64,000 nt of DNA from NCBI GenBank assembly GCA_020438355.1, contig JAGQUT010000009.1, positions 34,855 through 98,854 of the forward strand, written 5' to 3'. The notes beneath the pieces were generated by a model. That model made no database searches and was not told the origin of the DNA. It was given only the letters and a program-made list of their open reading frames with translations. Position numbers and translations under genes: made by a program. Positions 20,774 to 29,312 of this stretch are shown piece by piece. Origin of the DNA: Solirubrobacterales bacterium (GTDB taxonomy: Bacteria; Actinomycetota; Thermoleophilia; Solirubrobacterales; 70-9). Every line of letters begins with the position of its first letter. Positions within the stretch are counted from its first letter, which is position 1.

Positions 20774-20870
20774 CTGGAGAAGTTTCTCAGTTGGTTAACC
20801 ACGTGGCAGTTCCATCCGTAAGAATCACGGCGGTGAAAGTTGATCCGGATCAGGTACTGGTAGCGGAGAG

Positions 20871-21911
20871 ATGAAACTGGGGGTCCTCACGGCGGGCGGA
20901 GATTGCCCGGGGCTCAACGCCGTCATCTGGGCAGTGACCCGCTCTGCGCTGGACGCGGATGACGAAGTAATAGGCATCCAGCACGGCTACGCCGGCCTTG
21001 CCGATCGTGACTACCTGGCTCTCGACCAAGCCTCCATCAAGGGACTCCTGGGCAGCGGCGGGACGATACTTGGCACCTCCTCCTTCGAACCGCATCGCGA
21101 AGGGGCGATCGAACGGATCAAGGAGTCGATGGAAGCAGACGGCATCGACGCTCTGATTTCGATCGGGGGAGAGCACACGATGGAGATCGGCAGACGAATC
21201 TTCACCGACGACGGTGTGCCGGTAATCGGCGTGCCCAAGACCATCGACAACGATGTCAGCGGCACCGATTACACCTTCGGCTTTGACACGGCGGTCCAGA
21301 CAGCAACCGACGCGATCGATCGTCTCCAGTCGACCGCGCAGTCCCACGACCGGGTCATGGTCGTGGAAGTCATGGGTCGAAACGCCGGCTGGATCGCAGT
21401 TCATTCCGCGGTGGCGGGCGGAGCGGACGCGGTCGTGATCCCGGAGCTCGCGACCACAGTTGAAGAACTGGCCGAAGGAATCGAGTCGAGGCATCGGCGG
21501 GGCAAGAGCTTCTCGATCATCGTCGTCGCGGAAGGAGCGAAGCTGGTCTTCGGGGACGGAGTAGAGCGGCTTGTGCAACCAGTCGAGACGGTCGATGACT
21601 ACGGGTACCCCAGGCTGGGAGGCATCGGCGCTGTCCTCGCCCGCGAACTTGAACTTCGGACTGGCTTTGAGGCGAGAGTCGCGGTGCTGGGTCACATCCA
21701 GCGCGGAGGTACCCCGACGGCTACCGACCGGCTCCTCGCGACGCGTTTCGGGATCAAGGCCTACGACATGGCCAAGGCAGGTGAGTTCGGGCGAATGGTT
21801 GCCTGGCAAGGCAACGTGATCAGCTCGATCCCCCTCGAGGAAGCGGCGAAGGTCAAGCCGGTCGACCAGGCCACACTGGACATGGCCCGCAAGCTGTTCA
21901 GCTACTGCTGA
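20871..21911 (+). CDS. pfkA: 6-phosphofructokinase, PPi-type signature residues
   Basis: 346 residues. Contains GGDCPGLNAVI (phosphodonor loop, residues 9-19), ISIGGEHTMEIG (97-107), the catalytic PKTIDNDVSG (122-131), MVVEVMGRNAGW and the C-terminal LGHIQRGGTPTATDR. It phosphorylates fructose 6-phosphate in glycolysis. The two residues that separate donors differ from ATP enzymes: Lys123 replaces the Gly of PGTIDND, as in PPi-dependent enzymes, and His102 takes the place of Gly (ATP) or Asp (PPi). Start ATG at 20871 has GGAGAG just before it. The phosphate donor is therefore uncertain, with PPi favoured. Confidence 0.93.
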   Translation: MKLGVLTAGGDCPGLNAVIWAVTRSALDADDEVIGIQHGYAGLADRDYLALDQASIKGLLGSGGTILGTSSFEPHREGAIERIKESMEADGIDALISIGGEHTMEIGRRIFTDDGVPVIGVPKTIDNDVSGTDYTFGFDTAVQTATDAIDRLQSTAQSHDRVMVVEVMGRNAGWIAVHSAVAGGADAVVIPELATTVEELAEGIESRHRRGKSFSIIVVAEGAKLVFGDGVERLVQPVETVDDYGYPRLGGIGAVLARELELRTGFEARVAVLGHIQRGGTPTATDRLLATRFGIKAYDMAKAGEFGRMVAWQGNVISSIPLEEAAKVKPVDQATLDMARKLFSYC

Positions 21912-21916
21912 ACGAA

Positions 21917-23308
21917 TTAGCCCAGCTTGGGTGACTTCCAGGGCTCGGCGAGCTTGCCGGCAATAAGTTCGGGAAGCCCTTCGATCGGTACCCGGACCTG
22001 CTCCAGCGAGTCGCGGTCACGAAGGGTGACCTGGCCGTCTTCCCTGGTGTCGAAGTCAACCGTGATCCCCCAGGGGGTTCCGATCTCGTCCTGGCGGCGG
22101 TAGCGCTTGCCGATCGATCCCCCCGAGTCGTACTCGGTCTGGATTCCGGCCTTCCTGAGCGCAGCATTGATCTCCTGCGCTGTCTCCGGCATGCCTTCCT
22201 TGTTGAAGAGCGGCATGACCGCAACCTTGATCGGGGCGAGGCGGGGGTGCAGCTTCAGGACGGTGCGTTCGCGCCCCTCGACTTCCTCGACGTCGTAGGC
22301 ATCGACCAGGAAAGCGAGGGCAGCGCGGTCGGCTCCCGCGGCGGGCTCGATCACATGGGGGATGTACCGCTCGCCGGTCTGCTGGTCGAAGTACTCGAGC
22401 TTCTCGCCGGAGTGCTCCTGATGCTGGGTAAGGTCGAAGTTGCCGCGGTTGGCGATTCCCTCGAGCTCCGACCAGCCGATCGGGAAGAGGTATTCAACGT
22501 CAGACGTTCCGGACGAGTAGTGGGAAAGCTCATCGGCTTCGTGCGGCCGAACCATCAGGAAGTCCGGGCGAATGCCCAGCTCCAGGTACCAGTTGTGGCG
22601 AATCTCGACCCACTTTTCCCACCACTGCTGGGCTTCGGCGGGAGGCACGAAGAACTCCATCTCCATCTGCTCGAATTCGCGGGTGCGGAAGATGAAGTTG
22701 CCCGGGGTGATCTCGTTGCGGAAAGACTTGCCAACCTGGGCAATCCCGAACGGCGGCTTCTTGCGGGCGAAGTTGAGGACGTTCTTGAAGTTGATGAAGA
22801 TTCCCTGCGCAGTCTCGGGGCGCAGATAGACCGAGTTCCCATCATCGGCCACCGGTCCCATGTGGGTTTCGAACATCAGGTTGAAGTTCCGCGGCTCCGA
22901 GAGCTCGCCACCACACTCGGGGCAGACGATCGGGTCGTCGTAGTTGCCGCCCTTTTCGACGTTCGCCTCCCGCAGGTGGTCTTCACGCCAGCGTCGCTTG
23001 CATTCACCGAGGCACTGGACCAGAGGATCCGTGAACCCGGCCAGGTGCCCGGATGCCTCCCACACCTTGGGGTGCTGGAGGATGGCCGAGTCGAGGGCGA
23101 CGATGTCGTCCCGTTCGACCAGCATTGACTTCCACCACTCGTTCTTGACGTTGTTCTTGAGCAGAACCCCGTAATGGCCGTAGTCGTAGGTCGAACCGAG
23201 GCCGCCGTAGATCTCCGAAGAGGGGAAGACGAAACCGCGGCGCTTGGCTAGCGCGACGATCTCTTCCATGGTGACTTCGGTGTTCTTGTCGGTGGCGTAA
23301 TCGCTCAT
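21917..23308 (-). CDS. glyS: Glycine-tRNA ligase, dimeric type
   Basis: 463 residues, the class II alpha2 type found in actinobacteria. Motifs: RRGFVFPSSEIYGGLGSTYD, the zinc-like insertion CLGECKRRW...CPECGG, RPETAQGIFINFKNVL (motif 2 region), GIAQVGKSFRNEITPGNFIFR, and the anticodon-binding domain from about residue 355 (LAPIKVAVMPLFNKEG). It charges tRNA-Gly. It converges on the phosphofructokinase gene with 5 bases between stops. ATG at 23308 follows a TACCTT box by 7 bases and has no Shine-Dalgarno sequence, suggesting a leaderless mRNA. No T-box leader fits in the 55-base gap to fmdB. Confidence 0.96.
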   Translation of the reverse strand: MSDYATDKNTEVTMEEIVALAKRRGFVFPSSEIYGGLGSTYDYGHYGVLLKNNVKNEWWKSMLVERDDIVALDSAILQHPKVWEASGHLAGFTDPLVQCLGECKRRWREDHLREANVEKGGNYDDPIVCPECGGELSEPRNFNLMFETHMGPVADDGNSVYLRPETAQGIFINFKNVLNFARKKPPFGIAQVGKSFRNEITPGNFIFRTREFEQMEMEFFVPPAEAQQWWEKWVEIRHNWYLELGIRPDFLMVRPHEADELSHYSSGTSDVEYLFPIGWSELEGIANRGNFDLTQHQEHSGEKLEYFDQQTGERYIPHVIEPAAGADRAALAFLVDAYDVEEVEGRERTVLKLHPRLAPIKVAVMPLFNKEGMPETAQEINAALRKAGIQTEYDSGGSIGKRYRRQDEIGTPWGITVDFDTREDGQVTLRDRDSLEQVRVPIEGLPELIAGKLAEPWKSPKLG

Positions 23309-23315
23309 GGCGTCA

Positions 23316-23321
23316 AAGGTA
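23316..23321 (-). promoter_or_regulatory. -10 box of a leaderless glyS transcript
   Basis: On the minus strand TACCTT lies 7 bases before the ATG at 23308. On the opposite strand GATAAT at 23348-23353 lies 10 bases before the fmdB-like start at 23364, so the divergent pair may both be leaderless. Confidence 0.42.
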
Positions 23322-23363
23322 TCGGGACGCAGAGAGCAGCGCGCTGCGATAATCAGACCCGCA

Positions 23364-23708
23364 ATGCCGATTTACGAATACAGACGCGAGGACGGAACCA
23401 CTTTCGAAGTGATGCAGTCGATCACCGAGGATGCCTTGACCGTCTGCCCGACTACAGGGCAGAAAGTCACCAAGGTCCTTCATTCGCCAGCTATTCACTT
23501 CAAGGGGTCCGGCTTCCACAACACCGACTACGGAACCCGCAAGGGCAACAAAGCGAAGGCTGCCGCCGAATCAGCCAAAAAGGACTCGGGCTCTTCGGAC
23601 TCCGGTTCGTCCGGATCGTCAACCGAATCCTCGTCTTCAAGCCCGGGCTCGTCGGATTCAGCTTCCGGAACCGGCTCCGCGGCAAAGTCTGCTTCCAAGA
23701 CCGACTAG
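23364..23708 (+). CDS. FmdB-family protein with a degenerate zinc ribbon and Ser-rich tail
   Basis: 114 residues from ATG at 23364. The first 60 residues follow the FmdB/CxxC_CxxC_SSSS family closely: MPIYEYRREDGTTFEVMQ, then ALTVCPTTGQKVTKVLHSPA and HFKGSGFHNTDYG. The family normally has YRCxxCG and CPxCG; here the first pair is lost (YRRED) and the second keeps only one Cys (CPTTG). It therefore cannot form the usual four-Cys zinc site. A Lys/Ala linker and a run of about 45 Ser/Gly/Asp/Thr-rich residues end the protein. FmdB-like proteins were named from a formamidase operon; their role is uncertain. Confidence 0.82.
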   Translation: MPIYEYRREDGTTFEVMQSITEDALTVCPTTGQKVTKVLHSPAIHFKGSGFHNTDYGTRKGNKAKAAAESAKKDSGSSDSGSSGSSTESSSSSPGSSDSASGTGSAAKSASKTD

Positions 23709-23789
23709 CCAGCCAAAGGCTCCGCCGGTCATCGAGATGCCAGTTGTTGGCGATAATCGCCAACAATCCGCATCTCACTGTTCTCCAGG

Positions 23790-25076
23790 TCAGCTTTCGA
23801 GGGCCGCTGCGGCGCGCTGGCGCTCTGACTCGGGAATCTCCAGGCTGCCTCCCGGCCCGTTGCCTGAGGGAATCAGGACATCCGGCTTGGAGGAGCCGGC
23901 GAACACCGTCGACAGGGCGAGCTGGGGGAGGGTGACGAAGCCCATGTCGGAGACGAAGGCCTTCGGTGCCGTCCAGCCGATGATCGGACCCTTGATGAAG
24001 TTGTAGGGCAGCCGGAGGGGATCGGTCAGCCTTTCCTTGATCCCGTTCATGACCAGCTGCTGGGCGGCGGCACGATCGAGATCGTCATAGCCCTCGGTGA
24101 ATGCGCTCGGTTCGGTGCCCGGACAGGGGCTGGGCTTCCTGGTCCTCGCGTAGGCGAGAGCGGTTTCGCCGTCGAGGGTGTTCGAACCTTTCTGGAGGTC
24201 AATCGACCAGCCACCGTTGGCTTCGCCTCCCGAGATGTCCGCACAGAGTCTGACCGGCACATCCACCTTCACCCCGCCGATCGCGTCGATGAAGTCCTCG
24301 AAGCCGGTGAAGTTCAGGATCACGACGTGATCGATCGTGATGCCGAGGAAGTCCTCGACGGTCTGGATCTGGAGGGCTGCCCCGCCAAACGCGTAGGCCG
24401 CATTGATCTTCTGGGAGTCCTGGCCGGGGATCGCCGCGAAGCTGTCCCGGGGGATGCTCAGTTTCTTGAACTTCGCGCCACCGGCCCGGACCACCATCAG
24501 GGTGTCGGCCCGGGCGCCCGCGCAGCCGTCGTGCGGGGCTTCACCCTCTGCCTGCTGATCGTAGCAGCGCTCTTCCTGGGCGGCACCCGGCTCGAGAGTG
24601 TCCGGAGGCCGGGAGTCGGTTCCGATGATCAGGATGTTCTGAGGGTTGGTCAGGATCCAGGGACTTCCACCGAGGGCGTCCTTGGCGTCGCCGGAAAGCT
24701 TCATCGACTGGATCTGGGCGGAAACACCGAAGGCGAGAAAGCTGAGCACGAGCCAGCCAAACATCGCCAGGAGAACCCACTTCAGCCATCGTTTGCCTCC
24801 CCGGCCGCTGCGCCCGCCCTTTCGCCCGAAAGAGGGACGCCTCGGGCCGGGCGATCCGTACCGGTCACCACCCCGGCCGGAGCCGGAGCGGTGGACTTCG
24901 TAGGGTAGGTCCTGCCGGTCGGACCGGGTTGCCCTCTGTCGATCCGCCGCCTGCTTCTCTTTCCCGCTCAGGGAGCCGAGATCGGGCTTGCGGAACCGCG
25001 AGAACAGCCCCCGACGGGAGCGATAGACGTTGTAATCGGGCCGGTCCGGATCCGGCTTGTTACCTGAAGAAGGCAT
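23790..25076 (-). CDS. LytR-CpsA-Psr (LCP) family cell-wall glycopolymer ligase
   Basis: 428 residues. About 95 basic, Arg/Gly-rich cytosolic residues precede one transmembrane helix (WVLLAMFGWLVLSFLAFGV). The extracellular LCP domain follows, with NILIIGTDSRPP, ADTLMVVRAG, KKLSIPRDSFAAIPG, KINAAYAFGGAAL and the TALAYARTRK motif holding catalytic Asp/Arg positions. LCP enzymes move undecaprenyl-linked glycopolymers to peptidoglycan or, in actinobacteria, arabinogalactan-type polymers. The lengthy basic N-terminal tail is larger than usual and could bind an anionic partner. The gene diverges from the ROK kinase gene with 22 bases between starts. Confidence 0.9.
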   Translation of the reverse strand: MPSSGNKPDPDRPDYNVYRSRRGLFSRFRKPDLGSLSGKEKQAADRQRATRSDRQDLPYEVHRSGSGRGGDRYGSPGPRRPSFGRKGGRSGRGGKRWLKWVLLAMFGWLVLSFLAFGVSAQIQSMKLSGDAKDALGGSPWILTNPQNILIIGTDSRPPDTLEPGAAQEERCYDQQAEGEAPHDGCAGARADTLMVVRAGGAKFKKLSIPRDSFAAIPGQDSQKINAAYAFGGAALQIQTVEDFLGITIDHVVILNFTGFEDFIDAIGGVKVDVPVRLCADISGGEANGGWSIDLQKGSNTLDGETALAYARTRKPSPCPGTEPSAFTEGYDDLDRAAAQQLVMNGIKERLTDPLRLPYNFIKGPIIGWTAPKAFVSDMGFVTLPQLALSTVFAGSSKPDVLIPSGNGPGGSLEIPESERQRAAAALES

Positions 25077-25098
25077 GAAGAGTTAAGAATGGTGGCTG

Positions 25099-26055
25099 AT
25101 GGCGCAAGTTGAATCAATCGGGGCTGATCTGGGTGGTACGAAGCTTGCCGTCGGTGTTGTCGATGGGCGGCCCGAAGCCCTTTGGAAAGAAGAAGTGCCG
25201 TCCAAAGGTTATTCGCAGGAAAGGGTCGTGGACCTGCTTACGACCCAGATCAACAAGGCCCACGAAGCCCGTCCCGATGCGAAGTCGGTCGGTATCGGAA
25301 TCCCCGCAACCCTGGACTACGAGACCGGTCACGCGATCAGCACCGTGAACCTCGACCTGGAGGATCTGCCGATCCGCGAAATGGTCTCCGAAGGCGTGCA
25401 TCTGCCGGTCGCGATCGACAACGACGGAAACCTCGCGATGCTCGCCGAGGCGCTCTACGGTGCCGCGCGCGGAACCCGTCACGCCCTGTTGCTCACGATC
25501 GGCACCGGCATCGGCGGGGGCATCTGGCTGAACGGCGAGATCTACCGTGGCTCGACCGGCGCCGGTGCCGAGCTTGGCCACCTGGTCGTCGAGATCGACG
25601 GACACCCCTGCCAGGGCAACTGCCCCAACCGCGGCTGCGTCGAGGCGATGGCCTCCGGAACCGCGATCGGTCGCCACGGAAAGGAGGCAGCCGAACGTGA
25701 ACCCGACTCCCTGCTCGGTCAACGGCTGGCCGCGGGCGAGAGCATTGACTCGAAGGTGGTGAACGAGGCTGCCGTGCAGGGTGACGAGGCCGCCCTCGGC
25801 GCGATCGACCTCGCCGGCCATTACCTCGGACAGGCCCTCGTCAGCCTTGCCAATGTCTTCCAGCCCGAGATCATCGTGCTCGGTGGCGGTGCCATCGCCT
25901 TCGGAGAGCTGCTCATAGAGCCTGCCCGGCGGGAAGTGGAGAAGTACGCCCTCAACCCGATGAACGAGACCAGGGTTGTTGCCGCCCAGCTGGGGCCGGC
26001 CGCCGGAATGATCGGCGCGGCAGCTTACGGCCGCATGGAAGCCGAGGCCGGCTGA
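25099..26055 (+). CDS. ROK family sugar kinase (glucokinase-like)
   Basis: 318 residues. N-terminal phosphate loop ADLGGTKLAVGVVDG, DNDGNLAMLAEALYG, LLTIGTGIGGGIWLNG, and the ROK zinc motif GHPCQGNCPNRGCVEAMASG near residues 172-191, closing with VVAAQLGPAAGMIGAA. ROK kinases phosphorylate glucose or another hexose with ATP (or polyphosphate in some actinobacteria). There is no N-terminal helix-turn-helix, so it is an enzyme rather than a repressor. Its stop overlaps the rsmI start (TGATG), so it leads an operon with rsmI and the ATP-grasp gene. Confidence 0.9.
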   Translation: MAQVESIGADLGGTKLAVGVVDGRPEALWKEEVPSKGYSQERVVDLLTTQINKAHEARPDAKSVGIGIPATLDYETGHAISTVNLDLEDLPIREMVSEGVHLPVAIDNDGNLAMLAEALYGAARGTRHALLLTIGTGIGGGIWLNGEIYRGSTGAGAELGHLVVEIDGHPCQGNCPNRGCVEAMASGTAIGRHGKEAAEREPDSLLGQRLAAGESIDSKVVNEAAVQGDEAALGAIDLAGHYLGQALVSLANVFQPEIIVLGGGAIAFGELLIEPARREVEKYALNPMNETRVVAAQLGPAAGMIGAAAYGRMEAEAG

Positions 26056-26882
26056 TGCCCGGGCGCCTCACCGTCTGCCCGACGCCGATCGGCAACATGG
26101 ATGACGTGAGCAAGCGCGTTCGCGAAGCGCTTGTCATGGCTGACTACATCGCCTGCGAAGACACCCGTCGTACCGGTCGCCTGCTCGACCGGCTGGAAAT
26201 CCGGCCGAAACCCCGCCTGGTCTCAAACCACGAAGGCAACGAAGCTTCGCGAGCGGTAGAGCTGGTCAAGCGGATGGAACGCGGAGACAGGATCGCCCTG
26301 GTCTCTGACGCCGGCATGCCAGCCATCTCGGACCCCGGGTATCGCCTGATCCAGGCCTGCATCGAGCGGGGCGTTGAAGTGGAGGTCCTGCCCGGACCAT
26401 CCGTAATCCCGGTCGCCCTTGTGGCGTCTGGTCTGCCCACCGACCGTTGGCGTTTCGAGGGCTTCCTGCCCAAGCGCTCCGGCGAGATGGAGCGGGTGCT
26501 GAACTCGACTGAGACCGTGGTTGCCTTCGAGTCCCCCCGCCGGATCTCGAACTCGCTGGCGGCCCTTGCCCAGCTGGCGCCTGACCGGCCGGCTGCCGTG
26601 TGCCGGGAAATGACCAAGATGCATGAGGAGGTCAGCCGGGGCACGCTGACCGAGCTCGCACTCCGCTTCAAGGGAGAGGTCAAGGGCGAGATCGTGCTGG
26701 TAATCGGCCCGGCGGCAGCGGTGGATCATGGTCAGGACATCGCCTTCGCCGTTGAGGCCCTCAAGCGGCTGGTCAAGTCCGGCGCCAGGCCGCGTGCAGC
26801 GGCAACGGTCGTTGCGTCGCTCACCGGAACCCGGGCCAACGATCTCTACAAGGCGCTGACCGGCCGGGAACCCCGGCGGTGA
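26055..26882 (+). CDS. rsmI: 16S rRNA (cytidine(1402)-2'-O)-methyltransferase
   Basis: 275 residues. Family motifs: LTVCPTPIGNMDDVSKRV, ADYIACEDTRRTGRLL, SDAGMPAISDPGYRL, VEVLPGPSVIPVALVASG and FEGFLPKRSGE, then FESPRRI and VCREMTKMHEEVSRGTL. This is a tetrapyrrole-methylase-fold SAM enzyme that 2'-O-methylates C1402 in the decoding centre. It overlaps both neighbours by a few bases. RsmA (same ribosomal subunit) is encoded 4 kb downstream. Confidence 0.95.
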   Translation: MPGRLTVCPTPIGNMDDVSKRVREALVMADYIACEDTRRTGRLLDRLEIRPKPRLVSNHEGNEASRAVELVKRMERGDRIALVSDAGMPAISDPGYRLIQACIERGVEVEVLPGPSVIPVALVASGLPTDRWRFEGFLPKRSGEMERVLNSTETVVAFESPRRISNSLAALAQLAPDRPAAVCREMTKMHEEVSRGTLTELALRFKGEVKGEIVLVIGPAAAVDHGQDIAFAVEALKRLVKSGARPRAAATVVASLTGTRANDLYKALTGREPRR

Positions 26883-27781
26883 GCCGGCGAGTCGCGTTCG
26901 CCACCTGCGAACCGCGCTTCGAGGGCTGGGAGGACGATCAGCTGGCGGCCGATGTGCTGGCAGCACGAGGGCTGGATGTCGCCTTCGTCGCCTGGGATGA
27001 CCCGGGTGTCTCCTGGGACCAGTTCGACCTGGTGGTTATTCGCTCGACCTGGGATTACACCGGCAGGCTCGAGGAGTTCCTTGCCTGGGCCGACCGGGTC
27101 GGTCCCGAAAGACTCCGCAACGTTCCCGACCTGATCCAGTGGAACTCCGACAAGCGATACCTGGCCGAACTGGATTCGGCAGGTCTCCCGGTGCCTCCGA
27201 CAGCCCTGGTTGCTCCGGGCGGCCCGGTACCCGACTTCGGGGGCAAGGTCGTGATCAAACCGGTCTGCGGTGCCGGGGCACGTGACACTGGTGTATTCGA
27301 CGAAGACAACCGTCAGGAAGGCCTCGAGCTTCTCGCCAAACTCGGCCGCCAGGACGAGATCGGAATGATCCAGCCATACATCCCCTGGATCGACCAGCAC
27401 GGCGAAACAGCAGTGGTGCTCTTCGGCGGCCGCTTTGCCTACGCCCTGAAGAAGAAGGCCTTCCTGCCGGAGTCCGGGGTCGCTCCGGTCAAGCCCGGTA
27501 CCGGGGTGGCAGCCGGAATGTTTGACGAAGACCTGATGACGCTCCACCAGGCAAGCGAGGCGGAAGTGGAACTGGGGATCAGGACAGCTGCCTGGCTCGC
27601 ACGCCGCTTCGGAGGAGTGCCCCTTTACGCGCGTATCGACATGGTTTCCTCACCGGGCAGTGAACCGGTGCTGATGGAGGTCGAGGCGATCGAGCCAAGC
27701 CTGTACCTGGAGCTGACCGGGGACCTTGAAGTGAGCGGCGCCGAGATGTTCGCGGCTGCGGTCGAGGCGGCCTGCGGCTGA
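26879..27781 (+). CDS. ATP-grasp domain protein, RimK/glutathione-synthetase-like
   Basis: 300 residues, GTG start overlapping the rsmI stop (GTGA). An N-terminal Rossmann-like part reads VAFATCEPRFEGWEDDQ and DLVVIRSTWDYTGRLEEFLAW. The ATP-grasp half starts near residue 85 (WNSDKRYLAELDSAGLPVPP), with GGKVVIKPVCGAGARDTG, the pair EIGMIQPYIPWIDQHGETAV and a metal-site Glu in VLMEVEAIEPSLYLEL. Such enzymes join a carboxylate to an amine or thiol by an acyl phosphate. The substrates are unknown. Related actinobacterial proteins ('RSTWDY') occur widely as single genes without assigned function. Confidence 0.82.
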   Translation: MSRRVAFATCEPRFEGWEDDQLAADVLAARGLDVAFVAWDDPGVSWDQFDLVVIRSTWDYTGRLEEFLAWADRVGPERLRNVPDLIQWNSDKRYLAELDSAGLPVPPTALVAPGGPVPDFGGKVVIKPVCGAGARDTGVFDEDNRQEGLELLAKLGRQDEIGMIQPYIPWIDQHGETAVVLFGGRFAYALKKKAFLPESGVAPVKPGTGVAAGMFDEDLMTLHQASEAEVELGIRTAAWLARRFGGVPLYARIDMVSSPGSEPVLMEVEAIEPSLYLELTGDLEVSGAEMFAAAVEAACG

Positions 27782-27788
27782 GCCTCCA

Positions 27789-27794
27789 TATGCT
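27789..27794 (+). promoter_or_regulatory. -10 box before metG
   Basis: TATGCT lies 9 bases before the GTG start at 27804, with no Shine-Dalgarno sequence. Confidence 0.4.
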
Positions 27795-27803
27795 GGACGG
27801 GCA

Positions 27804-29303
27804 GTGAGCTTCTACGTCACCACACCGATCTTCTACGGCAACGGCGATCCCCACCTGGGGCATGCCTACTCGACCATGGCCGCTGACATCCTCGCCCGGC
27901 ACATGCGCCAGAGGGGAGAGGACGTCTTCTTCCTGACCGGGACGGACGAGCACGGCGAGCCGATCGCCCAGGCCGCCGAGAAACAGGGGATCACTCCCCA
28001 GGAACTCGTGGACCGAAGCGCCGGTCGGTTCCGGGACATGGTCGGGAAGGTGAACGCCACCAACGACTTCTTCATAAGGACTACCGACCAGGGTCACATC
28101 GAGCGGGTCCAGGCGGTCGTCAACAAAGTCAAGGAAAACGGCTACGTGTACGAGGGCACCTACGAGGGCTGGTACTGCCCCCGCTGTGCCGACTTCAAGA
28201 ACGAGAACGAGATCGGCCCCGGGGACACCTGCCTGATCCACGAGATTCCCCTCGACCGCGAGAGCGAACAGAACTGGTTCTTCAAGCTATCCGCATTCGA
28301 AACCGAACTTGAGCGCCTCTACGAGGAAAACCCGGAGAGGATCCAGCCCGACTTCCGACGCAACGAGGCTCTCGCGTTCATCCGTCAGGGCCTGAATGAC
28401 ATTTCACTTTCCCGTTCGCAGATCAGCTGGGGCGTTCCGCTCAGCTGGGACCCGGACCAGGTCATGTACGTCTGGTTCGATGCTCTCCTCAACTACTACA
28501 CGGCACTTGGATACGCCAGCGGTGAAGAGGACCTGACCGACCGTTTCTGGCCCGCTTCCTGGCACATCATCGCCAAGGACATACTCAAGTTCCACACCGT
28601 CTACTGGCCGGCCTTCCTGATGGCAGCCGGGATCGAGGTTCCCCAGCGGATCTTCATTCACGGTTACCTGCTGATGGGTGACAAGAAGATGTCCAAATCC
28701 CTCGGCAATGTGCTCGACCCCTTCGAGGTGATCGAGAAGTTCGGAGCCGACGCCCTCCGGTTCTACTGCTTCCGCGAGGTCAGCTTCGGGCAGGATGGAT
28801 CGATTTCCACCGAGGGTTTCGAGACCAGATACGAGACCGAACTCGCCAACGACTTCGGCAACCTCGCCTCCCGGACACTCGCCATGGTCACCCGTTACCG
28901 CGATGGTGTCCAGCCCGATGCCGAACCGGACCCGTTGCTCGCTGCCGACTTCGACGGTGCCCCGGCCCGCATTGAGGCGCTGCTCGACGAAGCCCAGCTG
29001 AGCCAGGCCCTCGAGGAGATCTGGGTTCTTGTCCGGCGCCTCAACCGGTATGTCGAGGAAGCGCAGCCCTGGGTCCTTGCGAAGAACGAGGCCGATGCGG
29101 CAAGGCTCGACCAGGTGCTCTACAGCCTTACCGAGGGACTCCGGATAGTCACACTGCTGCTCCACCCCTGGCTGCCCGAGTCGACGGCGAAGCTGCTCGA
29201 GGCTCTAGGCCAGGAAGACCTCGGCCTCGCCGGATACGGAAGCAGGGCCGGGGGTACGAAAGTGGAGAAGACAGAACCACTTTTCCCCAAGCTTCAGGAA
29301 TAG
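27804..29303 (+). CDS. metG: Methionine-tRNA ligase
   Basis: 499 residues. The HIGH-equivalent is HLGH in YGNGDPHLGHAYST; the KMSKS loop is KKMSKSLGN near residue 295. A Cys/His insertion YCPRCADF...CLIHEIP forms one knuckle. The protein ends after the anticodon-binding helices, without the C-terminal tRNA-binding (OB) domain of E. coli MetG, as in many actinobacteria. It charges tRNA-Met. GTG at 27804 is chosen since the family begins with 'SFYVTTPIFYGNG'. It heads the tatD-rsmA-ispE run common in actinobacteria, interrupted here by a small secreted protein gene. Confidence 0.96.
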   Translation: MSFYVTTPIFYGNGDPHLGHAYSTMAADILARHMRQRGEDVFFLTGTDEHGEPIAQAAEKQGITPQELVDRSAGRFRDMVGKVNATNDFFIRTTDQGHIERVQAVVNKVKENGYVYEGTYEGWYCPRCADFKNENEIGPGDTCLIHEIPLDRESEQNWFFKLSAFETELERLYEENPERIQPDFRRNEALAFIRQGLNDISLSRSQISWGVPLSWDPDQVMYVWFDALLNYYTALGYASGEEDLTDRFWPASWHIIAKDILKFHTVYWPAFLMAAGIEVPQRIFIHGYLLMGDKKMSKSLGNVLDPFEVIEKFGADALRFYCFREVSFGQDGSISTEGFETRYETELANDFGNLASRTLAMVTRYRDGVQPDAEPDPLLAADFDGAPARIEALLDEAQLSQALEEIWVLVRRLNRYVEEAQPWVLAKNEADAARLDQVLYSLTEGLRIVTLLLHPWLPESTAKLLEALGQEDLGLAGYGSRAGGTKVEKTEPLFPKLQE

Positions 29304-29312
29304 GATCAGAAC

